Under the pieces are notes generated by a model that was not told the origin of the DNA, made no database searches, and was given only the letters and a program-made list of their open reading frames with translations. This document shows, piece by piece, positions 1 to 5,904 of a DNA stretch of 8,464 nucleotides. The DNA lies in NCBI GenBank assembly GCA_002694945.1, contig NZNP01000082.1:18242-26705 (forward strand), written 5' to 3'. Origin of the DNA: Gammaproteobacteria bacterium (GTDB taxonomy: Bacteria; Pseudomonadota; Gammaproteobacteria; Pseudomonadales; Azotimanducaceae). Position numbers and translations under genes: made by a program. How positions within the stretch are numbered: the first letter of the stretch is position 1; the number at the start of each line of letters is the position of its first letter.

Positions 1-116
1 GCCTAACATTGGTTAATTCCTACCATTGTAGTCGTTACAATACGCAGACCGGCCGATTAACCCCAAAGATGTTCAGGAAAGCGTTGGCTACAGCCAAAGC
101 GCTCGCCACGACCTAA
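1..116 (+). CDS. Uracil-DNA glycosylase-like protein, C-terminal end (5' part lies outside the window)
   Basis: Reading from base 3, an open frame runs from the window edge to TAA at 114-116 and gives 37 residues. They contain SYHCSRYNTQTGRLTP followed by a short helix ending in ALATT. This matches the conserved C-terminal motif of family 4/5 uracil-DNA glycosylases, typically SYHPSRQNTxTGRLT, whose His lies in the active site and whose neighbouring Ser/Arg region contacts the DNA minor groove. The enzyme would remove uracil from deaminated DNA. Here Pro of HPS is replaced by Cys and the Gln of RQN by Tyr. The gene ends 18 nt before the uvrC ATG, so the two repair genes are probably co-transcribed. 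The family call rests on one motif only; I cannot separate family 4 from family 5, nor see whether the N-terminal Fe-S cysteines are present. Confidence 0.72.
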   Translation, partial: LTLVNSYHCSRYNTQTGRLTPKMFRKALATAKALATT

Positions 117-134
117 TCGACTTTGCAATCACTA

Positions 135-1958
135 ATGACTGAATTCGACGCAAAAGCCTACATTAAAACCCTGACGACAAGACCAGGCGTTTACCGTATG
201 TACGACGCTGGCGCCAACATTCTTTATGTCGGCAAGGCCAAGAATCTAAAGAATCGGGTTTCAAGTTATTTTCGATCATCTGCGTTGGACTCGAAAACGC
301 TTGCGCTTGTGGGACGGATTGCTGATCTGGAAACAACAGTTACGGCTAGCGAGACTGAGGCTCTTTTACTCGAACAATCGCTTATCAAGGAATACCGTCC
401 TCCTTACAACATCGTCTTTCGAGATGACAAATCATACCCCTATATCTATCTCTCCAGTGAGGATTCGTACCCTCGTCTAGCCTTTCATCGGGGTGCTCAC
501 AAGAAAAAGGGTCGTTATTTCGGTCCATTTCCAAGCGCCCATAGCGTACGAGACTCATTGAATATTTTGCAGAAAGTTTTTCAAGTACGTCAGTGTGAGG
601 ACACTTTCTTCAAAAACAGGACTAGACCTTGTCTCCAATATCAGATCAAACGGTGTTCTGGCCCATGCTGCGATCTCGTGTCACCTGAAGATTATGCCGA
701 TGATGTTGAGCACGCCATCATGTTTCTCGAAGGCCGCAATAAGGCGATCATGGACGATTACGCGAATAAAATGGAGCAAGCTTCAGCCGATCTGAATTTT
801 GAACGGGCGGCGCAATACCGTGATCAAATTTCCCATCTGAGAAAAATCCAGGAACAACAATATGTCGTGGGGGATCAGGGTGATATCGACGTTATCGCTG
901 CTGTTGCTAATCCAAGTGGGGTCTGTGTTTTGGTTATGTTTATCCGCGGTGGGCGCTTACTGGGAAACAAGACCTATTTCCCTAAAACGCGGCTTGATGA
1001 GACAGAAAGTGATGTCTTGGACGCATTTTTACCTCAATTCTACTTCTCGGAGACGAGGGGAAGCGAAATTCCATCAGAGATTATTATCAGTGCGCCGGTG
1101 GACAATAGAACTATTCTTTCTGAAGCTCTATGCGAGAAAGCGGGTCGTAAGGTTCACTTATCAGATAGCGTACGAAGTCGCCGTAAACGTTGGTTGAATT
1201 TAGCTAAAACTAATGCCGAACAAAGTCTGGGCTCGCACCTGGCGAGCCGAAACAATATACGGCAGCGCTATCAGTTTTTACAAGATGCATTGTCGCTAGA
1301 GGAAATGCCAATGCGATTGGAGTGTTTTGATGTTAGCCATAGTTCCGGCGAAGCAACGGTAGCATCCTGCGTTGTCTTCGATCAAAACGGACCTCTCAAG
1401 TCAGATTATCGTCGCTTTAATATTGAAGGCATTACTCCAGGCGACGACTACGCGGCTATGTCTCAAGCTCTCAAACGACGCTATACCCGTCTAAAAAAGG
1501 GGGAAGGACAACTGCCAGACATCCTCTTCATTGATGGCGGGCGAGGTCAATTAAATTCGGCACAGAAGATATTGGAAGAATTGCAGGTGGAAGGTGTGAT
1601 GCTTGTGGGCGTGGCAAAGGGCCCAACGCGAAAAGCAGGGCTTGAATCTTTAATTGTTTCCGGGGGGGCTGAGCTTGATCTGCCCCCGGACAACCCGGCG
1701 CTTCATCTTATTCAACACATTCGTGACGAAAGTCATCGATTTGCGATTACCGCTCACCGTAATCGGCGTGGCAAGAAAAGGACTGAATCGCTACTAGAAG
1801 GGATCGATGGGGTCGGCCCTAAGAGACGTCGAGCTCTTCTTCGTCATTTTGGCAGCGCGTCCCAAGTCCGAAGCGCCAGTTCGCAGGAGCTGGCTAAAGT
1901 CGACGGAATTAGTCAGGCTCTGGCGGAACAGATTTATGCCAGCATGCACAATCAGTAG
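135..1958 (+). CDS. uvrC: UvrABC system protein C (excinuclease subunit C)
   Basis: UvrC makes the 3' and 5' incisions around a lesion in nucleotide excision repair after UvrA/UvrB loading. The 607-residue product has every expected part in order: an N-terminal GIY-YIG nuclease (GVY 18-20, YVG 31-33, Arg41, Glu80); a four-cysteine Fe-S site at 154, 166, 174 and 178; a UVR/UvrB-binding motif near 213-241; an RNase H-like 5' nuclease (FDVSHSSG with Asp399, FIDGGRGQL with Asp467, RDESHRFAI with His534); and a C-terminal tandem helix-hairpin-helix at about 554-601. I chose ATG 135, not the in-frame TTG 123, because MTEFDAKAY then aligns with the E. coli N terminus (MSDQFDAKAF) and the cysteine and Asp399 numbers coincide with those of E. 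coli. No clear Shine-Dalgarno precedes ATG 135; translation may be coupled to the upstream glycosylase gene. The gene is complete and appears functional. Confidence 0.98.
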   Translation: MTEFDAKAYIKTLTTRPGVYRMYDAGANILYVGKAKNLKNRVSSYFRSSALDSKTLALVGRIADLETTVTASETEALLLEQSLIKEYRPPYNIVFRDDKSYPYIYLSSEDSYPRLAFHRGAHKKKGRYFGPFPSAHSVRDSLNILQKVFQVRQCEDTFFKNRTRPCLQYQIKRCSGPCCDLVSPEDYADDVEHAIMFLEGRNKAIMDDYANKMEQASADLNFERAAQYRDQISHLRKIQEQQYVVGDQGDIDVIAAVANPSGVCVLVMFIRGGRLLGNKTYFPKTRLDETESDVLDAFLPQFYFSETRGSEIPSEIIISAPVDNRTILSEALCEKAGRKVHLSDSVRSRRKRWLNLAKTNAEQSLGSHLASRNNIRQRYQFLQDALSLEEMPMRLECFDVSHSSGEATVASCVVFDQNGPLKSDYRRFNIEGITPGDDYAAMSQALKRRYTRLKKGEGQLPDILFIDGGRGQLNSAQKILEELQVEGVMLVGVAKGPTRKAGLESLIVSGGAELDLPPDNPALHLIQHIRDESHRFAITAHRNRRGKKRTESLLEGIDGVGPKRRRALLRHFGSASQVRSASSQELAKVDGISQALAEQIYASMHNQ

Positions 1959-1972
1959 AATGGACCTTAGTT

Positions 1973-1978
1973 AGGAAG
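1973..1978 (+). promoter_or_regulatory. Ribosome binding site of pgsA
   Basis: AGGAAG lies 8 nt before ATG 1987. A second in-frame ATG at 1993 would be 14 nt away, so the site favours 1987. Confidence 0.65.
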
Positions 1979-1986
1979 ACGCATTT

Positions 1987-2571
1987 ATGTTCATGAGAGT
2001 CAGCGTACCAAACATTCTGACCGGATTGCGGATTGCGCTAATACCCGTCCTGGTAGCAGTGTTTTATCTGGCCCCGATAGAATGGCGTTACATAGCTTCT
2101 GCTTTCGTTTTTACCATCGCTTCAGTAACCGACTGGCTAGACGGGTATCTGGCTCGTAAGTGGGGGCAACTTACGCCCTTTGGAGCTTTTCTTGATCCCG
2201 TGGCTGACAAATTGATAGTCGCAGTCGCCTTGGTTTTGCTGGTCGAGGTTCATGCCAGCGCCATTTTAGCGGTTCCAGCCCTTGTAATTGTTAGTCGTGA
2301 AATCGTGGTGTCAGCACTCCGTGAGTGGATGGCCCGGTACAGTGAGAAACGTGGGGTAGGGGTGTCGATTCTGGGTAAAATCAAGACCGTGTGCCAGATG
2401 ATAGCAATTATCCTGCTCCTGGCTCTCGGACCCATTAAGGGATACGCGGTTTATGTGGGATATACCATGCTTTACATCGCCGCGGCATTGACCCTGTGGT
2501 CTATGGTGGGTTACCTCCGGCTCGCTTGGCCTGACCTTTCGTCGGGCTTGATTAATGAGGAAGAGCCGTGA
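1987..2571 (+). CDS. pgsA: CDP-diacylglycerol--glycerol-3-phosphate 3-phosphatidyltransferase (PGP synthase)
   Basis: This inner-membrane enzyme transfers the phosphatidyl group from CDP-diacylglycerol to sn-glycerol-3-phosphate to make phosphatidylglycerophosphate, the committed step toward phosphatidylglycerol and cardiolipin. The 194-residue product is about the usual length. It carries the complete CDP-alcohol phosphotransferase signature: Asp49, D52-G53-x2-A56-R57, then Gly66, Asp70 and Asp74, the four metal/nucleotide-binding aspartates. Hydrophobic segments at roughly 12-30, 37-48, 77-103, 134-150 and 155-176 fit a polytopic membrane protein. The N-terminal VPNILTGLRI is typical of PgsA. 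It starts 28 nt after uvrC, and the pairing uvrC-pgsA is common in Gammaproteobacteria. It overlaps the next gene by 4 nt. Other CDP-alcohol phosphotransferases share the signature, but the neighbourhood and N-terminal motif favour PgsA. Confidence 0.95.
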   Translation: MFMRVSVPNILTGLRIALIPVLVAVFYLAPIEWRYIASAFVFTIASVTDWLDGYLARKWGQLTPFGAFLDPVADKLIVAVALVLLVEVHASAILAVPALVIVSREIVVSALREWMARYSEKRGVGVSILGKIKTVCQMIAIILLLALGPIKGYAVYVGYTMLYIAAALTLWSMVGYLRLAWPDLSSGLINEEEP

Positions 2572-3347
2572 TCGAGTGGCCTACATCGATTAAATACGAT
2601 CCTGTAAATACGGAAGCTGAATTCAAAGTATTGTGGCAGCAAACGAGTGGTAGCCCTTTATCAAGAGCTGTTCAGGCAGGTATAAGAGCAGATCGACTTT
2701 CGTGGGTATTTATCGCCGGTTATCAGAGTGCTGTGCGGTTAGCCTTTGACAAAATACCAGGAAACGAATGGTGGAGTTTCGCTGTGTCAGAAGACCAGTC
2801 AGGTCAACTGAGTGGCGTGACTATCCATGATAAAAGACTCTCAGGTACGAAGACCTGGGTAGCCGCCTGCGACAACGTTGATGGGGTAATTGTTACAGCA
2901 GCTGGAAAATGTTTTCTTTTGCCGCGCTCTCGACATGGCGTTGTTTTCAACTGTTACGCTGAATCACGATTCCTGCCAGATATGTCTACGGGTAAAGTGA
3001 CGTTGAACAATACAGAATCGGGACAAGCAGCGGAGATAAACATGGATTTCCGTCTAGCGGAACCGTTAGCTTTGATGGCCGCTTCCGCAGGTTATTTGTG
3101 GCGAGAAGGGAGCAGGTTGGAGTCAAAAATGTTGCGCGACGAGGCACAGTCTGTTGTGGAGCGGATGCATGACCTTGATACGACTGAAGCAAACACTATT
3201 GGACCGCTTTATGCTACGGTCGCCGATCTTGGCAAGCATTGTGGAAAAATAGCAGTCGAGAACGAAGATTCCTCACAGGCTGACTGGCAGCAGAACGGAC
3301 GTTTGTTGAGTCTTTACAGAAAATCATTAAGTGAGCATACGAACTAG
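2568..3347 (+). CDS. Short acyl-CoA dehydrogenase-like protein, function unknown
   Basis: Translation starts at GTG 2568, overlapping the pgsA stop by four bases (GTGA), with AGGA 6 nt upstream inside pgsA; the two are likely coupled. The 259-residue product resembles the N-terminal and middle parts of acyl-CoA dehydrogenases. Residues 44-60 (LSWVFIAGYQSAVRLAF) resemble the helical N-terminal domain. FAVSED at 71-76 and LSGTKTWVAACDNVDGVIVTA at 91-111 resemble the beta-domain stretch usually read as hl.G.K.wit.a..ad...v.a. Family members are normally about 380-400 residues with a C-terminal four-helix FAD/tetramer domain holding the catalytic Glu; here only about 90 helical residues (163-251) follow the beta region, and I see no recognisable catalytic Glu motif. 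It may be a divergent flavoprotein that binds but does not oxidise an acyl-CoA, or a distinct small family. Placement behind pgsA hints at lipid metabolism, which is inference only. Confidence 0.7.
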   Translation: MIEWPTSIKYDPVNTEAEFKVLWQQTSGSPLSRAVQAGIRADRLSWVFIAGYQSAVRLAFDKIPGNEWWSFAVSEDQSGQLSGVTIHDKRLSGTKTWVAACDNVDGVIVTAAGKCFLLPRSRHGVVFNCYAESRFLPDMSTGKVTLNNTESGQAAEINMDFRLAEPLALMAASAGYLWREGSRLESKMLRDEAQSVVERMHDLDTTEANTIGPLYATVADLGKHCGKIAVENEDSSQADWQQNGRLLSLYRKSLSEHTN

Positions 3348-3480
3348 ACGTTTTAGGTAATCAGGAGTCGAATTGCGGCTGGGTAAGGCGAGCCTCCATT
3401 CTTTCGGTTAACCAGTTTGCTGAATTCTACGCAGATTCGGTGCGATAATCTTCGTTACTTAACAATCTAGGAAACTCAGC
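3348..3480 (+). promoter_or_regulatory. Intergenic region with a possible extended -10 promoter for the OsmC-type gene
   Basis: The 133-base gap ends the left operon and precedes the OsmC-type gene. TGCGATAAT at 3441-3449 fits an extended -10 element (TGn plus GATAAT), about 25 nt ahead of the ribosome binding site AGGAAA at 3469-3474. No good -35 is found at 17 nt, which extended -10 promoters can tolerate. I see no hairpin plus T-run that would make a convincing terminator for the upstream operon. Confidence 0.3.
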
Positions 3481-3990
3481 ATGGACTCACAATCTCTCAG
3501 AGCGACTCAAGCCCCGCTGAAAGAAAAGTACCAAACGAATCCGGATGCCGCAGTTGTTAGGCTTCGCGCAGAGGCAAATGGCTCTACGGGTATCGCTTGC
3601 AAAATTGATACCGGAGTTGCGATGGTCGAAGCTGGCCTGCATCCGGCAACTGGCGGCGACGGGAGTCAAGCCTGTTCAGGTGACATGCTTTTGGAAGCAT
3701 TAGTTGCTTGTGCCGGAGTTACCTTTCAGGCGGTCGCAACAGCTTTTGAGATTGATGCGCAGAACCTAAAAGTTACGGCGGAGGGCGAATTGGATTTCCG
3801 AGGCACTTTAGGTGTGGATAAAGAAGCTAGCGTCGGCTTTCAGAATATTCGATTAAATTTTGATTTTTCATCTAACGCCTCGCAAGAAACGACCGAAAAA
3901 GTGATCGAGCTAACCGAGAAATATTGCGTCGTGTTGCAGACTATCAAGCAACCACCAGAGTTGACGGTCACCCAACAACGCTTAAATTAA
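3481..3990 (+). CDS. OsmC/Ohr family protein
   Basis: The ATG follows AGGAAA with 6 nt spacing. The 169-residue protein has OsmC-fold hallmarks: an N-terminal beta region, a central helix carrying the first conserved Cys (GDMLLEALVACAGVTF, Cys77), and a second Cys in a later helix (ELTEKYCVVLQTIK, Cys149). In OsmC and Ohr these two cysteines form the thiol pair that reduces organic hydroperoxides, using lipoylated or other dithiol partners. The sequence around Cys149 (YCVVL) differs from the CPYS/CPVS motif of classical Ohr and OsmC, so it belongs to the broader OsmC-like branch, where the substrate is often unknown. Length is slightly above the usual 140-150, with about 20 extra N-terminal residues. 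There is no signal peptide; it should be cytoplasmic. It appears to be a separate transcription unit, converging on the small gene downstream. Confidence 0.88.
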   Translation: MDSQSLRATQAPLKEKYQTNPDAAVVRLRAEANGSTGIACKIDTGVAMVEAGLHPATGGDGSQACSGDMLLEALVACAGVTFQAVATAFEIDAQNLKVTAEGELDFRGTLGVDKEASVGFQNIRLNFDFSSNASQETTEKVIELTEKYCVVLQTIKQPPELTVTQQRLN

Positions 3991-3993
3991 GAG

Positions 3994-4251
3994 TCAGTGC
4001 ACTTGCTGAGTGCTGTTAACGCTCTTGTCAGGATCTTGCGGTGGGCTCAACTCGTCAATCTCATCGGATTGCTCAAAATTTTTGAGTATAGTCTGCAATT
4101 CTAGGTAAAGCGCGCCAGCAATAAGTCGTTCCGGGATCCAAGATTTCCTAGCTTTTTGAGTAGCTTCAGTGATGATGGATCGTGCACGTTCCAAATCTTC
4201 GGCGTCTACCTGTAAGATAAGTTCGCTAGGTTTCTTGTTTTTATTACTCAT
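3994..4251 (-). CDS. Small hypothetical protein
   Basis: The - strand frame from ATG 4251 gives 85 residues (MSNKNKKPSELILQ...), ending at TGA 3994-3996, only three bases past the OsmC-type stop. A GTG at 4281 would add 10 residues (MQKEISSTFK); a stop at 4306-4308 excludes any longer version. Neither start has a strong Shine-Dalgarno, and I prefer the ATG. The protein is charged, with no signal peptide or membrane segment. A predicted helical core at about residues 15-60 (VDAEDLERARSIITEATQKARKSW and on to LYLELQTIL) is followed by a Pro/Asp/Ser-rich disordered tail. I do not recognise the family. It is probably a real gene because it fills an otherwise empty interval, has protein-like amphipathic composition and ends neatly against its neighbour. 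Confidence 0.6.
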   Translation of the reverse strand: MSNKNKKPSELILQVDAEDLERARSIITEATQKARKSWIPERLIAGALYLELQTILKNFEQSDEIDELSPPQDPDKSVNSTQQVH

Positions 4252-4357
4252 CTTGAAGGTCGAGGATATCTCTTTTTGCACTTCTTGAAGGAATAAGTAA
4301 CGGGTCTATGCATCGCCGGCATTGGCTCTCGTCGCTCATTGTCACTGTTAGTCGCCG

Positions 4358-4387
4358 TTACTAAGTAAACGCTCTATATGTTATAAC
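4358..4387 (+). promoter_or_regulatory. Possible promoter of the iron-type alcohol dehydrogenase gene
   Basis: A weak -35 (TTACTA, 4358-4363) is separated by 18 nt from a good -10 (TATAAC, 4382-4387). The -10 lies inside the Zur-like palindrome, so a bound repressor would block RNA polymerase. Transcription would begin near 4394 and give a leader of about 88 nt. The -35 match is poor, so confidence is limited. Confidence 0.35.
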
Positions 4388-4392
4388 GTATC
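4375..4392. promoter_or_regulatory. Zur-like operator upstream of the alcohol dehydrogenase
   Basis: The 18-base site TATATGTTATAACGTATC agrees at 16 of 18 positions with the published alphaproteobacterial Zur consensus GATATGTTATAACATATC, as I remember it. It keeps the decamer ATGTTATAAC found in the operator before the TonB receptor (5787-5796). Against the gammaproteobacterial core TGTTATA-N-TATAACA it matches 11 of 14 defined bases. It lies about 90 bases before the dehydrogenase start and overlaps a -10-like TATAAC. It could also influence the divergent small gene, whose start is 124 bases away. Confidence 0.62.
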
Positions 4393-4409
4393 ACCAAGAT
4401 AGGAAACTC

Positions 4410-4448
4410 GTTGCTTTAGCATCTGGAAAAAACCCGGGGGAAAGCAAC
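4410..4448 (+). other. Inverted repeat in the alcohol dehydrogenase leader
   Basis: GTTGCTTT (4410-4417) and AAAGCAAC (4441-4448) are perfect 8-base complements around a 23-base loop that contains an A6 run and the palindrome CCCGGG. The hairpin would form in the 5' leader just after the presumed start of transcription, ending 21 nt before the ribosome binding site. There is no T-run after it, so it is not an intrinsic terminator. It may stabilise the mRNA, bind a regulator, or be chance. Confidence 0.4.
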
Positions 4449-4469
4449 AGCTCACGAATTAGCTTACAA

Positions 4470-4475
4470 GAGGGA
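4470..4475 (+). promoter_or_regulatory. Ribosome binding site that supports a TTG start
   Basis: GAGGGA lies 6 nt before TTG 4482. No ATG or GTG in this frame lies close to a comparable site, and the product then starts at the usual distance from the first beta strand of the family, so TTG is the likely initiator. Confidence 0.6.
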
Positions 4476-4481
4476 TTAATT

Positions 4482-5624
4482 TTGCTTTCCGACGAAAATT
4501 TTATAGTTCGACCCCTACCAACGATCGTGTTTGAGCGCGGTAGTAGCCACAAACTTAGTGATCAGATTCAGTCCTTGGGTCTCACCTCGGCTCTAATTGT
4601 TACAGATAAAAACCTGGCAGACAGCGGAGTGCTGGACCCTGTGCTAGATGCTTTGAGAGCTGCAAACTTGAAGGTTGAGGTCTTCGACGGAGTGGAGCCT
4701 AATCCTACAGATCTTAATGTGGAAGCAGGCGCACAAAAGTTACGGGATCTAGGCGACGCTTGTGTTGTGCCAATTGGCGGTGGGTCCTCAATGGACTGCG
4801 GAAAGTCTATTGCGCTCCTCGCTGCGAACGGTGGTACCGTTGAGGAACTTCAAACATCTTCTCCCAAGGAAGCCAAAGCCCCAGTAATTGCAGTGCCTAC
4901 AACAGCAGGCACCGGCTCTGAAACTAATAGCGCGTGCGTTATTACGAATACCCGACTGGGCAGAAAAACATATGTGATGCATCCGAGCATTACGCCAGCA
5001 TTTGCGGTACTCGACGCTGACTTGACCGTTGGCCTACCAACATATCCGACAGCTACCTGTGGTTTTGACGTCTTAACACACGCGGTTGAAGCTTTCGTTT
5101 CAGCTGGCGCTAGCGCGTACTCAGATGCTATTGCCTTAGAAGCAATAGCAAAAGTGGCTGATAATCTCCGCGATGTCGTTAAAGATGGTTCTAATATAGA
5201 AGCGAGGTCGCAAATGTTGCTGGGCTCCGCGATGGCTGCAATCGCTTTTAACGTATCGGGACTTGGGTCTGTTCATGGTACTGGCCATGCAATATCAGCT
5301 AGGCTTAATGCGGCTCACGGCCAAACACTAGCTACCATGCTTCCGCACGTTATGGACTACAATATGTCTGAACGTGAAGATAAATATATTGAGGTTGCTA
5401 AGTTATTGGCACCTTCCGGGCCAGCGACAGGCACAGCGGCCATTGACGCTGTTTTGCAGATTCGGAGTGATATAGGAATCGACCGTTCAATTTCAGATCT
5501 TGGTGGCGACGACAATCTACTTGAGGTGCTAGTGGAAGATGCAGTTGCTGACCCCGTAAATTTTTCGAATCCGCGCCCAGTTGATGCCAACTCAATTAGA
5601 AAATTGTACGAGGCGGCTTGGTAG
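4482..5624 (+). CDS. Iron-containing (group III) alcohol dehydrogenase
   Basis: NAD(P)-dependent dehydrogenases of this family interconvert primary alcohols or diols and aldehydes with a single divalent metal, usually Fe2+. The 380-residue product has the standard length and layout. The N-terminal Rossmann-like domain carries PIGGGSSMDCGKSIA (Gly-rich motif 99-102) and VPTTAGTGSETNS (139-150). The C-terminal helical domain holds the metal ligands Asp196 and His200 (GFDVLTHAVEA), His265 (VHGTGH) and His279 (AAHG), all conserved with FucO-type enzymes. Substrate cannot be told from sequence. It starts with TTG behind GAGGGA. A Zur-like operator lies about 90 bases upstream, and the next gene is a zinc-receptor candidate with its own Zur box. 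This suggests induction under zinc limitation, where an iron enzyme could stand in for a zinc-dependent alcohol dehydrogenase (inference). Some family members can take other metals in the same site. Confidence 0.93.
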   Translation: MLSDENFIVRPLPTIVFERGSSHKLSDQIQSLGLTSALIVTDKNLADSGVLDPVLDALRAANLKVEVFDGVEPNPTDLNVEAGAQKLRDLGDACVVPIGGGSSMDCGKSIALLAANGGTVEELQTSSPKEAKAPVIAVPTTAGTGSETNSACVITNTRLGRKTYVMHPSITPAFAVLDADLTVGLPTYPTATCGFDVLTHAVEAFVSAGASAYSDAIALEAIAKVADNLRDVVKDGSNIEARSQMLLGSAMAAIAFNVSGLGSVHGTGHAISARLNAAHGQTLATMLPHVMDYNMSEREDKYIEVAKLLAPSGPATGTAAIDAVLQIRSDIGIDRSISDLGGDDNLLEVLVEDAVADPVNFSNPRPVDANSIRKLYEAAW

Positions 5625-5768
5625 GATAATCGATCAGAGTCTTAAATTTGCTTAATGTCAACACGACACAGAGAGTATCCTACTGTCGGGTAACAAGATC
5701 GGCTCAGTCGCTCGGGTAATTTGTTCGAATCGCCTCCTTTGAACAGCGTCTTAGGTGGCCCAGCTGGC

Positions 5769-5796
5769 TTGTAATTAGAGAATGTTATGTTATAAC
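5769..5796 (+). promoter_or_regulatory. Probable promoter of the TonB receptor gene
   Basis: TTGTAA (5769-5774) and TATAAC (5791-5796) form a -35/-10 pair with a 16-nt spacer. The -10 is inside the right half of the Zur palindrome, so zinc-loaded Zur would occlude it. The start of transcription would be near 5803, leaving a leader of about 100 nt. Confidence 0.45.
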
Positions 5797-5800
5797 ATTC
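5780..5800. promoter_or_regulatory. Zur box (zinc uptake regulator operator)
   Basis: Perfect 9-base arms GAATGTTAT and ATAACATTC flank a 3-base centre GTT. The core differs from the gammaproteobacterial Zur consensus TGTTATA-N-TATAACA at only one defined base. A second, even palindrome ATGTTATAACAT (5787-5798) is nested in it. It stands 104 bases before a ZnuD-like receptor, a classic Zur target, and overlaps the -10 box. Confidence 0.85.
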
Positions 5801-5904
5801 GCCGCCGGACGAATAATTACTCGACCGACGTCACCGCGAGTGTTCCTTAGGCACTAGAGTAGAGGGATCGTCCTGGTTTTTAACTCTATATTTGGTCAAA
5901 ACTT

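Larger units (their letters stand above)
5625..5904 (+). promoter_or_regulatory. Intergenic region before the TonB receptor
   Basis: These 280 bases hold the Zur box and promoter listed separately and no convincing gene. An 8-base direct repeat TCGGGTAA occurs at 5686-5693 and 5712-5719, with no known meaning. I see no T-tailed hairpin terminating the dehydrogenase transcript, so read-through into the receptor gene is possible in addition to its own promoter. Confidence 0.5.

Noticed and set aside
123..134. TTG at 123 as the start of uvrC
   Set aside because: It would add MQSL before MTEFDAKAY; ATG 135 aligns with E. coli UvrC and gives the same Fe-S cysteine numbers.
32..142. A second open stretch ending ...DFAITND at TGA 140-142, overlapping the uvrC start
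   Set aside because: It has upstream stops at 14-16 and 29-31, no start codon, and no recognisable similarity, while the neighbouring frame has a clear glycosylase motif.
3386..3413. AGGCGAGCCT and GGTTAACC as a terminator after the left operon
   Set aside because: The first has a 2-base loop and the second is a short restriction-site-like palindrome; neither is followed by a T-run.
5686..5719. Direct repeat TCGGGTAA twice, as a regulator site
   Set aside because: Only two 8-base copies with no symmetry or known consensus; could be chance.
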